From Gordonia zhenghanii (GTDB lineage: Bacteria; Actinomycetota; Actinomycetes; Mycobacteriales; Mycobacteriaceae), in contig NZ_JAKKOQ010000008.1 in assembly GCF_021738965.1 (NCBI RefSeq), forward strand, positions 272,505-336,504: a stretch of 64,000 nt of DNA. The letters are read 5' to 3'. A program made the translations under genes and the position numbers. Within the stretch, counting starts at the first letter, position 1. Every line of letters starts with the position of its first letter. Below the pieces are notes generated by a model. The model worked only from the letters and a program-made list of their open reading frames with translations, was not told where the DNA came from and made no database searches. Positions 45,236-55,368 of this stretch are shown here, piece after piece.

Positions 45236-46153
45236 TCAGAACCCCAAGCGGCCCAACTGCTTCGGGTCGCGCTGCCAGTCCTTGGCCACCTTCACGTGCA
45301 GGTCGAGGTACACCTTGGTGCCCAGCAACCGCTCGATCTGACCGCGGGCCACGGTGCCGACCTGCTTGAGTCGCGCCCCCTTGTGCCCGATGACGATGCC
45401 CTTCTGACTGTCGCGTTCGACGAACAGATGCGCGTACACGTCGATGATCTCCGAGTCGTCACGCGGGACGACCTCTTCGATCACGACGGCCAACGAGTGC
45501 GGAAGCTCGTCCCGCACGCCTTCGAGCGCGGCCTCGCGAATGAACTCGGCCATGAGGACCTGCTCGGGCTCATCGGTGAGCTCACCGTCCGGATAGAAGG
45601 CGGGCCCCTCCTCGCAGAGTGAGACGAGGACGTCGGAGAGAGTGTCGAGCTGGCGTCCCGACTTGGCCGAGCACGGCACCACTTCGGCGTCGGGCCCCAT
45701 CAGCGCGGACAACGCCATCAGCTGCTTGGCGACCTTCTCCGGACCAACCCGGTCGATCTTGGTGACGATTCCGACCTTGCGGGTCTTCGGCGCGACAGAC
45801 TTCACCTGTTCGACGATGAGGCGGTCGCCGGGGCCGATCGCCTCGTCGGCGGGGATGCACACACAGACCACGTCGACTTCGGAGTAGGTATCGCGCACCA
45901 GGTCGTTGAGGCGCTGACCGAGGAGCGTGCGCGGCCGGTGCAGACCCGGAGTGTCGACGAGGATGAGCTGAGCGTCGGGCCGGTTCACGATCCCGCGGAT
46001 GGCGTGCCGCGTGGTCTGCGGACGGTTCGACGTGATGGCGACTTTGTCGCCGACGAGCGCGTTCGTCAACGTCGACTTGCCGGTGTTCGGCCGGCCGACG
46101 AAACAGACGAAACCCGAACGGAATTCGGGTTGCGACGACGTGGGGTTGCTCAA
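45236..46153 (-). CDS. era: GTPase Era
   Basis: 305-residue GTPase. G1 is GRPNTGKST (residues 20-28), G3 [10 protein letters not shown]4 TKIDR, and the C-terminal KH-type domain has [36 protein letters not shown]. Era binds the 3' end of 16S rRNA and aids 30S subunit maturation. The start is TTG 46153, overlapping the upstream corC stop, with GGAGAG nearby. It is the last gene of the phoH-ybeY-corC-era block and ends next to a repeat cluster. Confidence 0.93.
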   Translation of the reverse strand: MSNPTSSQPEFRSGFVCFVGRPNTGKSTLTNALVGDKVAITSNRPQTTRHAIRGIVNRPDAQLILVDTPGLHRPRTLLGQRLNDLVRDTYSEVDVVCVCIPADEAIGPGDRLIVEQVKSVAPKTRKVGIVTKIDRVGPEKVAKQLMALSALMGPDAEVVPCSAKSGRQLDTLSDVLVSLCEEGPAFYPDGELTDEPEQVLMAEFIREAALEGVRDELPHSLAVVIEEVVPRDDSEIIDVYAHLFVERDSQKGIVIGHKGARLKQVGTVARGQIERLLGTKVYLDLHVKVAKDWQRDPKQLGRLGF

Positions 46154-47499
46154 GCGGACTCTCCGATCGATGTGTCTTGCTTCTGGTGCAGCGTATCGTC
46201 ATCGCCCCACTCCTCGCGGACACCGTCCTCCGAGTGCTTCTTGCCACGTCGGACGACGACAGTCGTGATCCGCTGGCGCCCCGACTTGGTCGGACCGCCT
46301 TCGGCGGTCAGCTTGAGCCCGTGCGATTTCACCTTCGCGCCGGGCAGCGGAACGCGGCCGAGACGCAGACCGAGCAGTCCGCCGACGGTCTCGACTTCGT
46401 CGTCGTCGATCTCGATGTCGAAGAGTTCACCGAGATCCTCGACGGGCAGCCGTGCCGACACCCGGTACTTGTCCTCGCCCAGCTTCTCGACGGGCGCCAC
46501 TTCGTCGGTGTCGTACTCGTCGGAGATCTCGCCGACGATCTCCTCGAGAACGTCCTCGATGGTGACGAGGCCTGCGATGCCGCCGTACTCGTCGACGAGG
46601 AGCGCCATGTGATTGCGCTCGGCCTGCATGCCTTCGAGGACGTCGTCGAGCGGCTTCGAATCGGGAACGAACTGCGGTTCCCGCATCACCTCGCCGACGT
46701 CGAAGCCCGCGACCGACAGCTTCGGCAGCATCTTCTCGACGATGTCCTTGAGATACACGACGCCGACGACGTCGTCGGGGTTCTCGCCGATCACCGGGAT
46801 ACGGGAGTGCCCGGACCGGACCGCAAGACTCATCGCCTGGGTTGCGGACTTCTCGGCCTCGATCCACACCATCTCTGGCCGCGGCACCATCACCTCGCGG
46901 GCGTTCGTGTCGCCGAGGTCGAAGACGGACTGAATCATTCGGCGTTCGTCGTCGTCGACGACGCCCTGCTCCTGCGCCAGATCCACCACTTCGCGGACTT
47001 CCACTTCCGTCGCGAACGGGCCGTTGCGAAACCCCTTGCCGGGAGTCAGCGCGTTACCCATGAGGATCAAGACCCGCGTGACGGGCCGCAGCACGACGCC
47101 GATCGCGGTCAGCACGGGTGAGGCGATCAGCGCGATCGAGTACGCGTGCTGGCGGCCGAGGGTGCGCGGGCCGACGCCGACCGCCACATAGGAGACGAAC
47201 GTCATGGCGAAAATGGTGACGAGCAGTCCCCAACCGGTTCCGAGGCCGTCGACGGCGATCACGGCGACGAGACCGATCGCGGCAGCTTCGCAGAACACGC
47301 GGAGTAGGACGGCGAGGCCCACGTACGTGGCGCGCTGCTCGAGGACGACGCGGAGCCGCTTGGCTCCACCGCGCTCGTCTTTGACCATGTCGTCGACGCG
47401 GGCCGCAGACACGGTCTGCAAGCCGACGTCGATGGCCGCGAACACGCCTGCGATGAATGCCAGTCCAGCGGCCGCGACGAGGAAGACGATGTCTCGCAT
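46150..47499 (-). CDS. CNNM/CorC family membrane protein with CBS domains
   Basis: 449 residues. The N-terminal DUF21 (CNNM) transmembrane domain has four or so hydrophobic segments ([20 protein letters not shown], then [27 protein letters not shown]). Two CBS domains follow ([23 protein letters not shown] and [44 protein letters not shown]), then a CorC/HlyC domain. The family is linked to Mg2+/Co2+ transport or its control. ATG 47499 is used; GTG 47502 is an alternative. Same position as Rv2366c. Confidence 0.85.
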   Translation of the reverse strand: MRDIVFLVAAAGLAFIAGVFAAIDVGLQTVSAARVDDMVKDERGGAKRLRVVLEQRATYVGLAVLLRVFCEAAAIGLVAVIAVDGLGTGWGLLVTIFAMTFVSYVAVGVGPRTLGRQHAYSIALIASPVLTAIGVVLRPVTRVLILMGNALTPGKGFRNGPFATEVEVREVVDLAQEQGVVDDDERRMIQSVFDLGDTNAREVMVPRPEMVWIEAEKSATQAMSLAVRSGHSRIPVIGENPDDVVGVVYLKDIVEKMLPKLSVAGFDVGEVMREPQFVPDSKPLDDVLEGMQAERNHMALLVDEYGGIAGLVTIEDVLEEIVGEISDEYDTDEVAPVEKLGEDKYRVSARLPVEDLGELFDIEIDDDEVETVGGLLGLRLGRVPLPGAKVKSHGLKLTAEGGPTKSGRQRITTVVVRRGKKHSEDGVREEWGDDDTLHQKQDTSIGESA

Positions 47500-47505
47500 C
47501 ACAGG

Positions 47506-48051
47506 TCAGCGCCCGCCCGTGCCGTCGGCGAATCCGGTGTTGCGGAGCAGTCGCGCATCGCGTTCGGCTTGAGCCTGGAGACGGACACGGTCGTCGCGCG
47601 CCGAATACCAGTCGACGATGATCTGGCCCTGAAGCCCGAACATCTCTTTCTCTTCGTCCGGTTCAGCGTGGTCGAACCCGAGAAGATGCAGCACCCCGTG
47701 CACCGTGAGAACGGCGACCTCGTGCTCGAAGCTGTGCCGCTGGCTCTTGGCCTGGCCCGCGGCGAACTCTGGGCAGATCACGATGTCGCCGAGCATCGCC
47801 GGACCGGGGTCGGCAGCGTCGGGGCGTCCGCCCGGAGTGAGCTCGTCCATCGGGAAGCTCATGACGTCGGTCGGCCCGGGCAGGTCCATCCACTGCACGT
47901 GCAGTTCGGCCATCGTCTCCGAGTCGACGAGTGTGATCGACAGTTCGGCGCCGGGATGGACTTCCATCCGGGCCATCGCGAAGCGCGCGGCTTCGATGAC
48001 GAGGTGCTCGGGCACGTCGACGCCCGACTCGTTGAACAGTTCGATGCTCAT
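47506..48051 (-). CDS. ybeY: Endoribonuclease YbeY
   Basis: 181 residues. The zinc site [11 protein letters not shown] uses H118, H122 and H128, the HGxxHLxGYDH motif of Ybe[23 protein letters not shown] is the other conserved block. YbeY is a single-strand RNase needed for 16S rRNA 3' end processing and ribosome quality control. The ATG overlaps the phoH stop (ATGA), and the gene precedes corC by a few bases. The C-terminus is longer than E. coli YbeY, ending in an Arg-rich tail. Confidence 0.93.
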   Translation of the reverse strand: MSIELFNESGVDVPEHLVIEAARFAMARMEVHPGAELSITLVDSETMAELHVQWMDLPGPTDVMSFPMDELTPGGRPDAADPGPAMLGDIVICPEFAAGQAKSQRHSFEHEVAVLTVHGVLHLLGFDHAEPDEEKEMFGLQGQIIVDWYSARDDRVRLQAQAERDARLLRNTGFADGTGGR

Positions 48052-49112
48052 CGGCGGTGCCCTCCGTCGGATCGACGCATGCCGTCACGGCGGGCTGCGC
48101 GGTTCCCGTGCACGTCCCCGGTCGCCCCGCGACTCTCGGCTTCCTCCGCGCGGCCGTACGCGTCGACGATGTCGGCGACGAGCCGATGTCGGACGACGTC
48201 AGAGCTGGTCAGTTCGGCGAAGTGGATGTCGTCGATCCCGTCGAGGATGCGCGCGGCGACCCGCAGGCCGCTCTTCGCACCGCCCGGCAGGTCGATCTGC
48301 GTGGCGTCGCCGGTGACGACCATCTTGGCTCCGAACCCGAGGCGCGTGAGGAACATCTTCATCTGCTCGCCGGTCGTGTTCTGCGCTTCGTCGAGGATGA
48401 TGAACGCGTCGTTGAGCGTCCGGCCGCGCATGTACGCGAGCGGCGCCACCTCGATCACGCCCGCCTCCATGAGCTTCGGGATCGCCTCCGGATCCATCAT
48501 GTCGTGCAACGCGTCGTACAGCGGACGCAGATACGGGTCGATCTTCTCGCTGAGAGTGCCGGGCAGGAAGCCGAGCCGCTCCCCCGCTTCGACGGCGGGC
48601 CGCGTCAGAATCACGCGACTCACCTCTTTGTTCTGCAGCGCCTGGACGGCTTTGGCCATCGCGAGGTAGGTCTTGCCGGTGCCCGCGGGCCCGATGCCGA
48701 ACACGATCGTGTTCTTGTCGATGGCGTCGACGTAGTGCTTCTGGTTGAGGGTCTTGGGCCGGATCGTCTTACCGCGCCGCGACAGGATGTCCAGGCTGAG
48801 CACCTCGGCGGGCGACTCGTTGGACGCGGACAGGATCGACAGGCTCTGCCGCACCAGGTCCGGAGTCAGCGTCGTCCCACCGCGCACCACCTTGACCAGT
48901 TCGGCGATGACCCGCTCGGAGGCTGCGACGTCGGCAGGCGCACCCTTGAGCGTGATCCGATTGCCGCGGACATGGATGTCGGCCGGAAGCTGCGCTTCCA
49001 GGGTTCGCAGGTTGACGTCGGTCGCGCCGAGCAGTCCCAATGCAAGATCTTGCGGGACTTCGATCTTCGAAGTCGCTGCCGCGTCCGCCGGGTCGCGGCT
49101 CATCTCACTCAT
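48048..49112 (-). CDS. phoH: PhoH-like ATPase
   Basis: 354 residues. Walker A is GPAGTGKT (141-148) and Walker B IILDEAQN; the N-terminal KH-like region ([25 protein letters not shown]) is typical of the ybeY-linked PhoH. It binds nucleotides and probably RNA, and works with YbeY in rRNA processing. The Arg/Gly-rich C-terminal tail ([17 protein letters not shown]) is variable. ATG 49112 is used, ATG 49103 possible. It heads the phoH-ybeY-corC-era operon; a perfect palindrome lies 50 bases upstream. Confidence 0.9.
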   Translation of the reverse strand: MSEMSRDPADAAATSKIEVPQDLALGLLGATDVNLRTLEAQLPADIHVRGNRITLKGAPADVAASERVIAELVKVVRGGTTLTPDLVRQSLSILSASNESPAEVLSLDILSRRGKTIRPKTLNQKHYVDAIDKNTIVFGIGPAGTGKTYLAMAKAVQALQNKEVSRVILTRPAVEAGERLGFLPGTLSEKIDPYLRPLYDALHDMMDPEAIPKLMEAGVIEVAPLAYMRGRTLNDAFIILDEAQNTTGEQMKMFLTRLGFGAKMVVTGDATQIDLPGGAKSGLRVAARILDGIDDIHFAELTSSDVVRHRLVADIVDAYGRAEEAESRGATGDVHGNRAARRDGMRRSDGGHRR

Positions 49113-49161
49113 TCAGCCCGTCACTCACTAAAATCCGTCACTCCTCGACGTTCGTCTGGAC

Positions 49162-49177
49162 TCCCGCACGTGCGGGA
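49162..49177. promoter_or_regulatory. 16-base perfect palindrome upstream of phoH
   Basis: TCCCGCACGTGCGGGA is a perfect palindrome with no loop, located between the end of the upstream hydrolase gene and phoH. Without a loop it is a poor hairpin; it could be an operator or part of a terminator. Confidence 0.35.
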
Positions 49178-49220
49178 ACGACTTCATTCTATCGCCGGAC
49201 AGATCGGACGCCATCGGTGA

Positions 49221-49988
49221 TCAGATCCCCAGCACACGCAGCGTCTGCCTCGTGGCAGCCGACTTCGGATCGACGAACGCGTCATGCCCCTCGCCGGGCA
49301 CCTCGTACAGAACGGCCGATTGACCGCGGACGGTCGCATCGGCGACGTATCGCCTGCTCATCGCGATCGGCATCGATTGGTCGCCGACCGTGTGGATCAC
49401 CGCGACCGTCGAGTCGAACGGCTCTTGCTCCGACGGCGACGCCTCTCGATAACGGTCCGGGATCTGGGCGAACGGCGCGCCCATCAGGTCGACGACCGAC
49501 GGCCGGTCGAACGCACCGGTCTCGGTGAAATCGAGTACCGGCGACTGCGCGATCACCGTCCCGAACGTGAACCGCCGGGTGGCTCCGCCCAGTCGGGCCG
49601 CCGAGTACACGGCGAGTTGACCGCCCGCCGAGTGTCCGACGACCGCCGCGTGCGCGTGATCGACGGTGATGTCGGCCGTCGCGAGCTGATCGCTGACCGG
49701 ACCGTCGAGTGCGCTGAGGGCGTCCACCACGTCGCGCCCGGTCGTCGGCCACCCGCCTGCTTCCTCACCGACCCTGCGGTACTCGACGTTCCACACGACG
49801 GCTCCGCGTTGCGCGAGCAATCGGGCGAGACCGGTGTAGACGACGAGGGAGTACTCGGTGGACCAGTAGCCGCCGTGGATCAGGACGACGAGCGGCGCAG
49901 GTCCGTCGCCACGTGCGGTCTCGGCCGGGAGGTACAGGTGGCCGTACGTGCTCGGTGCGTCCCCGTACGGAATCTTGATGCGGCGCAC
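49221..49988 (-). CDS. Alpha/beta hydrolase (formamidase/esterase-like)
   Basis: 255-residue hydrolase with the HGGYW oxyanion motif and GHSAGGQLA nucleophile elbow, and the final His in VPGEGHDAFVD, as in arylformamidase and hormone-sensitive-lipase-like enzymes. Aromatic/acidic residues around ADITVDHAHAA separate it from ordinary lipases. Substrate unknown. The start is GTG 49988, three bases after the rsmE stop, so it is likely co-transcribed with rsmE and dnaJ2. M. tuberculosis has no recalled equivalent at this position. Confidence 0.8.
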   Translation of the reverse strand: MRRIKIPYGDAPSTYGHLYLPAETARGDGPAPLVVLIHGGYWSTEYSLVVYTGLARLLAQRGAVVWNVEYRRVGEEAGGWPTTGRDVVDALSALDGPVSDQLATADITVDHAHAAVVGHSAGGQLAVYSAARLGGATRRFTFGTVIAQSPVLDFTETGAFDRPSVVDLMGAPFAQIPDRYREASPSEQEPFDSTVAVIHTVGDQSMPIAMSRRYVADATVRGQSAVLYEVPGEGHDAFVDPKSAATRQTLRVLGI

Positions 49989-49991
49989 TGG

Positions 49992-50744
49992 TCAGCGGCT
50001 CCACCGGTCGGTGACTGCGCCCAGAGCGCCGAGGGCGACCGCGCCCGCCGCTGCCGTTCGCAGCACTTCGGGACCGAGGACGACCGACTGTCCGCCGAGC
50101 GCCGTCAGATCGGCGATCTCGGCGGGATCGAGGCCTCCTTCGGGTCCGATCACCAGGACGATCTCCGGTGCGTCTGCGAAATCGAGCGAACGGAACGGCG
50201 TCGCACCCTCTTCGTGGAGCAACGCGACCATTCCGCCGTCGCCCACGACGCGCGCGCAGCGGGCGCGTACGTCCATCGTGGTCGCCAGGTCGGCGACCTC
50301 CGGGATCCACGGACGACGCGCCTGTTTGGCAGCCGTCGCCGCTGCCGACCGCCATTTGTCGACGCCGCGCTCGGCCTTCGATCCAGCCCAGCGGGCGACG
50401 CACCGCGACGCCTGCCACGGCACGATCACGTCGACGCCAGCCTCGGTCATGAGGTCGACGGCGAGTTCGCTTCGCTCCGATTTCGGCAACGCCTGCACGA
50501 TGGTGACGAGCGGCTTCGGACGGGTGACGAACTCGACGCGTCCGACGCGTACCGACAGCCGGTCCTTGCCCGACGTGTCGAGCACTTCACAGTCGGCGAA
50601 CGTGCCTCGCCCGTCGCCGAGGATCACCGTCTGCCCGCGCCTGATGCGCGTGACGGTGACCGCATGTCTGCCCTCCGAGCCGGACACCGTCGCCTGCTCA
50701 CCGGCGGCGGCGACCTCGTCGACCCAGAAGAGCGGCGGGGTCAT
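49992..50744 (-). CDS. rsmE: 16S rRNA (uracil1498-N3)-methyltransferase
   Basis: 250-residue SPOUT methyltransferase. The N-terminal PUA-like domain reads [33 protein letters not shown], and the C-terminal knot has [19 protein letters not shown] and [14 protein letters not shown], the SAM-binding signature of RsmE. It methylates U1498 of 16S rRNA using SAM. It overlaps the dnaJ gene end (GTGA/ATGA-type) by four bases, as in other actinobacteria. Confidence 0.92.
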   Translation of the reverse strand: MTPPLFWVDEVAAAGEQATVSGSEGRHAVTVTRIRRGQTVILGDGRGTFADCEVLDTSGKDRLSVRVGRVEFVTRPKPLVTIVQALPKSERSELAVDLMTEAGVDVIVPWQASRCVARWAGSKAERGVDKWRSAAATAAKQARRPWIPEVADLATTMDVRARCARVVGDGGMVALLHEEGATPFRSLDFADAPEIVLVIGPEGGLDPAEIADLTALGGQSVVLGPEVLRTAAAGAVALGALGAVTDRWSR

Positions 50745-51901
50745 CGGCCTGCGAAAGCGTTGCGCAGCTTGGAGAAGAGCCCACCGGATCCGGCCGATTT
50801 CGACGTCGTGCTGACGAGTTCGACGTCGTCGTCGATTGCTTCGCGCAGACTGTTGAGCAGTTCGGTCTGGGTCGGGTCGAGCTTGCGTGGCACGACGACG
50901 TCCAGGTGCGCGTGCAGGTCGCCGCGCATCCCGGTGTTCAGATGCGGCATGCCGTGACCGCGCACCTTGACGACGGCTCCCGGCTGGGTCCCCGCATCGA
51001 CGACGACCGTCCCGACACTGCCGAGCACGGTCGGCACCTCGATCTCCGTTCCCAGTGCGGCGTCGGCCATCGGGACACGGACGGTGCAGTGCAGGTCGTC
51101 GGCGTCACGGACGAACACGTCATCGGATGCTTCGCTGACCTCGACGTAGAGGTCGCCTGCCGGTCCGCCGCCGGGCCCGACTTCGCCCTGCCCGGTCAGG
51201 CGGACGCGCATGCCTTCCTGCACGCCTGCCGGGATCTTGACGGTCAGGGTGCGGCGCGATCGGACACGTCCGTCGCCTGCGCACTTGAGGCACGGGTCGG
51301 GAATGGTCTCGCCGACGCCGTGGCACTCGGGGCATTCGCGGACGGTCATGACCTGGCCGAGGAACGAACGCTGGATCGCTTGGATCTCGCCCGCTCCCTT
51401 ACAGGTCGCGCACGTCACCGGCTTGGAGTCGTTCCGCGTACCCGAGCCGGTGCAGGTGTCGCACAGGACCGCCGTGTCGACGGTGATCTCCTTGCGTGCC
51501 CCCTCGGCGATCTCGTCTAGATCGAGAGTGACGCCGACGAGGGCTGCTTCACCTGGGCGGACGCGTCCACGTGGGCCGCGACCGCCGCCGAAACCGCCGC
51601 CGCCTCCGCCGCCGAAAAAAGTCTGGAAGATGTCACCGAGGCCTCCCGAACCGAACGGGTCGCCACCGAAACCGCCTGCGCCGCCGGGCCCCGCGAGCGG
51701 GTCGCCGCCCGCGTCGACCACTCGGCGCTTCTCCGGGTCCGACAGCACCTCGTAGGCGGTCGTCACCTCTTTGAAGCGGTCCTCTTCGTTCGGGTTGACG
51801 TCCGGATGCAGTTCACGAGCGAGCTTTCGGTACGCGCGCTTGATCTCTTGATCGGTCGCGCCGCGAGCGACGCCCAGAGTTCCGTAGTAGTCACGAGCCA
51901 C
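50741..51901 (-). CDS. dnaJ2: Chaperone DnaJ (DnaJ2)
   Basis: 386 residues. The J domain has HPD at 32-34. A Gly/Phe-rich stretch (about 70-115) precedes four CxxCxGxG zinc motifs ([32 protein letters not shown]) and the two C-terminal client domains. It stimulates the DnaK ATPase. The start is GTG 51901. Placed next to hrcA, it corresponds to the second DnaJ of mycobacteria (Rv2373c). Confidence 0.93.
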   Translation of the reverse strand: MARDYYGTLGVARGATDQEIKRAYRKLARELHPDVNPNEEDRFKEVTTAYEVLSDPEKRRVVDAGGDPLAGPGGAGGFGGDPFGSGGLGDIFQTFFGGGGGGGFGGGRGPRGRVRPGEAALVGVTLDLDEIAEGARKEITVDTAVLCDTCTGSGTRNDSKPVTCATCKGAGEIQAIQRSFLGQVMTVRECPECHGVGETIPDPCLKCAGDGRVRSRRTLTVKIPAGVQEGMRVRLTGQGEVGPGGGPAGDLYVEVSEASDDVFVRDADDLHCTVRVPMADAALGTEIEVPTVLGSVGTVVVDAGTQPGAVVKVRGHGMPHLNTGMRGDLHAHLDVVVPRKLDPTQTELLNSLREAIDDDVELVSTTSKSAGSGGLFSKLRNAFAGR

Positions 51902-52008
51902 AGTGAATACAGTCCTTACGCTTCACATAGTTCCATCGGTCGGCATAGTCGCTTCGACCAGCCGAATTCCCGTTCGACCAGTCGGGCTTCGTCTCGGTCG
52001 CCGAGTAG

Positions 52009-53043
52009 TCATCGGTCGGCGAGCACTTCGCCGACATATTTCGCAACTGCTGCCACCGACGCGATTGTTCCCGGATAGTCCATCCGAGTGGGTCCCACCA
52101 CACCGACGCTGCCGAACACAGTGCCCGAAGCACCGTACCCGGTAGACACCACCGAGGTGTTGCGCAGGTTCTCCGTGTTCGTCTCCTTGCCGATCTGAAC
52201 CGTCACCTGCCCGGTGCGCTGGGTGTGCGCGAGCAGTTTGAGGACGACGACCTGCTCCTCGAGTGCTTCGAGCACGGTGTCCATGCCGCCGGTCGCGGGC
52301 GTGAAGTCCGCGGCCGACCGTGCCAGATTCGACGTCCCGCCCAGCACGAGTCGGTCTTCGCCCTGTTCGACGAGCGTCTCCACCAGTACCGTCGCGATCG
52401 TGACGACGGGTTCCTGCAGTTCCGGCGGAGCCTGCGAAGCGAGTTCGGCCACCGCGACGGACGCGTCTTCGAGCCGTTGACCGTCGAGCGCCTGCGAGAA
52501 CATGGTCCGCAGCCGGGCGAGCGTCTCGTCGTCGATGACCTCGTGGACGGCCACCATCCGCTGCTCCACTCGGCCGGTGTCGGTGATGACGACGAGCAGC
52601 AGCCGCGACGGGCTGAGGGCGACGATCTCCAGATGGCGGACCCGCGCCGTCGACAGCACGGGGTACTGGATGACCGCGACCTGACGGGTGAGTTGCGCCA
52701 GTAGCTTCACACTGCGCCGGAGCACGTCGTCGAGGTCGACGCCGGAGTCGAGGACTGACAGGATGGCGCGACGCTCGGCCGATGACAGTGGTTTGATCTC
52801 GCTGATCCGGTCGACGAACAGGCGGTATCCCTTGTCCGTGGGGACACGGCCCGAGCTCGTGTGCGGCTGAGTGATGTACCCCTGCTCTTCGAGCACGGCC
52901 ATGTCGTTGCGGACGGTCGCGCTGGACACTCCCAGGTGATGCCGATCGACTAGGGCCTTCGACCCGATCGGTTCCTGACTGTCCACGAAATCGGTGACAA
53001 TGGCGTGGAGAATCTCAAAGCGGCGGTCATCTGTTACCGACAC
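52009..53043 (-). CDS. hrcA: Heat-inducible transcription repressor HrcA
   Basis: 344 residues. The N-terminal winged helix has [51 protein letters not shown], a signature of HrcA, and the C-terminal domain ends [27 protein letters not shown]. HrcA represses chaperonin genes through CIRCE elements. No CIRCE element (TTAGCACTC-N9-GAGTGCTAA) is seen in this window, so its targets lie elsewhere. Start GTG 53043. Confidence 0.93.
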   Translation of the reverse strand: MSVTDDRRFEILHAIVTDFVDSQEPIGSKALVDRHHLGVSSATVRNDMAVLEEQGYITQPHTSSGRVPTDKGYRLFVDRISEIKPLSSAERRAILSVLDSGVDLDDVLRRSVKLLAQLTRQVAVIQYPVLSTARVRHLEIVALSPSRLLLVVITDTGRVEQRMVAVHEVIDDETLARLRTMFSQALDGQRLEDASVAVAELASQAPPELQEPVVTIATVLVETLVEQGEDRLVLGGTSNLARSAADFTPATGGMDTVLEALEEQVVVLKLLAHTQRTGQVTVQIGKETNTENLRNTSVVSTGYGASGTVFGSVGVVGPTRMDYPGTIASVAAVAKYVGEVLADR

Positions 53044-53059
53044 GGGGCGCCTCCTCGCG

Positions 53060-53073
53060 CTGTATGCATACAG
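53060..53073. promoter_or_regulatory. Palindrome in the hrcA divergent promoter region
   Basis: CTGTATGCATACAG is a perfect 14-base palindrome 17 bases upstream of hrcA and 47 bases before the divergent conserved gene at 53120. It may be an operator for one or both; the TATGCATA core could also act as a -10 region. Confidence 0.4.
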
Positions 53074-53119
53074 TGGACTACGACCATTCTACGAAACCGG
53101 CGGAAAGACCAGGAGGGCG

Positions 53120-53641
53120 ATGATCTTCAAAGGGGTTCACGAGGGCAGGCCATACCCCGATCATGGTCTCTCCCCGCGTGATTGGGCCAAGATACCGCCC
53201 CGCCAGTTTCGTCTCGACCAGCTGACCACGGTGACGACGGTGCTCGCACTCGACAAACTGCTCGCCGAGGACTCCACGTTCTACGGCGACTTGTTCGCGC
53301 ACATCGTTCAGTTCGAGAACGTGATGTACCTGGAGGACGGGTTGCACCGGGCCGTCCGGTCCGCATTGCGGAATCGGACGTTGATTCACGCTCGCCTGTT
53401 CGACCTCGACGCCCACCTGGCGAGCGTCGGCACGCCCTCGGGGCGCGACGCGTCTGGCTTGGAGACGACGGAGCCGCTGCAACCGGTGTCCGCTCCGTTC
53501 CCAGTGAGTCAGGCGTCTGGACTCACGACGTCGGGCTTTCAGACCTCTGGCAGTCACGCGACCGCGAGTCATGTGGCCGAAAGCTCGCTGCCCGTGCATC
53601 CGCAGCGGAAACGAACCGGCGCTCACCGCATGCCGGAGTGA
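53120..53641 (+). CDS. Conserved protein related to mycobacterial Rv2375
   Basis: 173 residues. The first 95 residues (MIFKGVHEGRPYPDHGLSPRDW, then LALDKLLAEDSTFYGDLFAHIVQFENVMYLEDGLHRAVRSALRNR) match a conserved short protein that sits beside hrcA in mycobacteria (Rv2375, by recall). HRAVRSALRNRTLIHAR near residue 75-91 resembles a nucleic-acid-binding helix. The last 75 residues are low-complexity Ser/Thr/His-rich and variable. AGGAGG precedes ATG 53120. Function unknown; it is divergent from hrcA with a palindrome between. Confidence 0.7.
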   Translation: MIFKGVHEGRPYPDHGLSPRDWAKIPPRQFRLDQLTTVTTVLALDKLLAEDSTFYGDLFAHIVQFENVMYLEDGLHRAVRSALRNRTLIHARLFDLDAHLASVGTPSGRDASGLETTEPLQPVSAPFPVSQASGLTTSGFQTSGSHATASHVAESSLPVHPQRKRTGAHRMPE

Positions 53642-53654
53642 GACGCAGCGCGGG

Positions 53655-54371
53655 TCACCTCGGTGATCGCGGCGCCCCGCGCGCGAGCGGATTCGACACC
53701 AACGGCAGACGTGCTCCCGCACGCCACAGCACGGCTGCGGCGGAGCGCGGGCGACGTCGGACCTCGACCCGCATCGCGGCGCCGAACTCCTCCCGGAATC
53801 CCTCGCGAGGGTGGGCTGTCTCCGTCGCCGTCACCAGTTTCGCGTCGAGTTCGCGGAGCCGGTAGCCGACCACGTCGAGATTCACCGCACAGTGAAGACT
53901 CTGCGCAACCGGTTCGTCGGGCTCGCGCGGATGGAAGTGGACGGCGATCGCATTCCTGATCGCCTCGGCGTCTTCGACCGTCCGGTGCCGCGCGACGAGA
54001 CGCGCCGCAGCCTCGCCGCCGATCGCGGCGAAGCATCCGAAACCGGCCACGTCGGGACCGCCCAGTGCCAGGTCGTGCAGCATCGCGGCCGCCCAGAGCT
54101 GTTCCGGATCGACACGCAGGCCGTCGATCGCGGCGAAGGCTGTCGACCATTGAAAACACCGGTAGCTGTGGGCGAGAACGGCGGGTGAGAGTTCGTCGAC
54201 GGCGCACTCGACGACCTCTCGTGCGTACCGCGAATCCGGTGGCCGGACCAGCTCTCCGCCCGCCTCGTGCGGGACGCGGTGGAGGTACCCGGGAACGGCG
54301 CGGGTCGCCGCAGCCGTCCCCGTGACGGCGACGACGACGCACTGACTCATGGTCAGCTCACCGATCCTCAT
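53655..54371 (-). CDS. HD-domain hydrolase-like protein
   Basis: 238 residues. An HD-type domain is indicated by HSYRCFQWSTAFAAIDGL, MLHDLALGGPD and AIAVHFHPREPDEP, giving the His/His-Asp/Asp metal ligands of HD hydrolases; it resembles cyanamide hydratase/HD hydrolases of 230-240 residues. An Arg/Pro-rich tail follows. ATG 54371 overlaps the TetR gene stop (ATGA), so the two are translationally coupled. The substrate is unknown; regulation by the neighbouring TetR protein is likely. Confidence 0.7.
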   Translation of the reverse strand: MRIGELTMSQCVVVAVTGTAAATRAVPGYLHRVPHEAGGELVRPPDSRYAREVVECAVDELSPAVLAHSYRCFQWSTAFAAIDGLRVDPEQLWAAAMLHDLALGGPDVAGFGCFAAIGGEAAARLVARHRTVEDAEAIRNAIAVHFHPREPDEPVAQSLHCAVNLDVVGYRLRELDAKLVTATETAHPREGFREEFGAAMRVEVRRRPRSAAAVLWRAGARLPLVSNPLARGAPRSPR

Positions 54372-54958
54372 CGGCCGGCAACCCTGGCCGCGAGTTCGGA
54401 CCGCACCGTGGCGAGGATGGCGTCGACCTCTGATGCCGATGCGAACCCCTGTGTCCGAAGAGCGATCAAGCCGTTCACCGCACTCCACAGGCGGAGAGCT
54501 TCGGCCCGGGCCGTCCGCGGGTCCGACGACGATGCGGACACCGCCTGGGCGAGGACTCCGCCGAGCAGCTCGTGTACCCGCCGCCGGGCCTCGACGAACA
54601 GGTCCGAGTCGTCCGGCCCCAAGTCCGAGAGGCCGAGGATCCGGAAGGCCGCCGGCCGAGCGGTATGGAAGCGGAGGTAGGCGTCGAACACGGCGAGCTC
54701 CACCGGTTCCTCGGCTCCGGCGATCGCCTCCGTCATCTCGTCGGCGTGCACGCTCGCGATTCGGCAGGCCAACGCCGCGTAGACGTCGGCCTTGCCGCCG
54801 GGGAAGTTGGCGTAGATCGAGCTGAGCGCCACGTCCGCGACCTCCGCCAACTCGTCGACGGAGGTCTGCCGAAACCCCCGGCTCGCGAACAGATCTGCGG
54901 CGGCGTCGAGGACCGCCGCGTGTGTACGGCGTCGCCGACGGTCAGTCGGCTCGATGAC
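54368..54958 (-). CDS. TetR-family repressor, start codon displaced by a likely 1-base shift
   Basis: About 195 residues in one open frame. The helix-turn-helix reads DAAADLFASRGFRQTSVDELAEVADVALSSIYANFPGGKADVYAALA, a standard TetR N-terminus. In this frame no ATG, GTG or TTG lies upstream of that helix; the first is TTG 54850, inside it. If one A of the run complementary to 54961-54963 were absent, GTG 54968 would give a complete start (MGRVIEP...). The C-terminal ligand domain is normal. So this is either a sequencing/real frameshift or uses a non-standard start. It overlaps the HD gene by four bases. Confidence 0.65.
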   Translation of the reverse strand, partial: VIEPTDRRRRRTHAAVLDAAADLFASRGFRQTSVDELAEVADVALSSIYANFPGGKADVYAALACRIASVHADEMTEAIAGAEEPVELAVFDAYLRFHTARPAAFRILGLSDLGPDDSDLFVEARRRVHELLGGVLAQAVSASSSDPRTARAEALRLWSAVNGLIALRTQGFASASEVDAILATVRSELAARVAGR

Positions 54959-54993
54959 TCTTTCCCACGTCGCCGTTCGTCTCGACGCTCGGG

Positions 54994-55341
54994 GTGGAGA
55001 TCATCGACCTCGGCGAGGGGACAGCACGCCTGCGAATGCCGTTCCGCGACACCAACACAACCGTCGGCCCGATGATCCACGGCGGTGCGATAGGCGCCTG
55101 CGTAGATCTCGGCGTCATGGCGGCCGCGTGGTCGGGCACCGCGCCGGCACCCGAGCAGCCGAGGGGCGTCACCGTGTCCATGTCGGTCAACTTCGTCGCA
55201 CCCGCGGTCGACGACGACGTCGACATCGTCGCGACCCGCTTGAGGAAGGGCCGCAGACTGTCGCACTGCGCTGTGGAGATCCGCACCCGGTCCGGCGATC
55301 GCCTCGTCGCGACGGGCAGCGGCGTCTACCAGATCGGGTGA
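54994..55341 (+). CDS. PaaI-type hotdog thioesterase, N-terminus incomplete in frame
   Basis: 115 residues from GTG 54994, a PaaI/YbgC-like hotdog: LGEGTARLRMPFRDTNTTVGPMIHGGAIGACVDLGVMAAAWS, where the His-Gly-Gly region is the CoA-thioester-binding motif. It hydrolyses an acyl-CoA thioester. Family-like residues PFVSTLGVEIIDLG extend upstream of the GTG, but the frame is closed by a stop at 54955-54957. Removing one T of 54961-54963 would join it to ATG 54954 (MTLPTSPFVSTLG...). The same base would repair the divergent TetR gene. Confidence 0.65.
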   Translation: MEIIDLGEGTARLRMPFRDTNTTVGPMIHGGAIGACVDLGVMAAAWSGTAPAPEQPRGVTVSMSVNFVAPAVDDDVDIVATRLRKGRRLSHCAVEIRTRSGDRLVATGSGVYQIG

Positions 55342-55368
55342 AGCCGACTCGGGGTCACCCGAGGACGC

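Noticed and set aside
52009..53120. CIRCE element near hrcA
   Set aside because: Neither TTAGCACTC nor GAGTGCTAA is present; only an unrelated palindrome was found.
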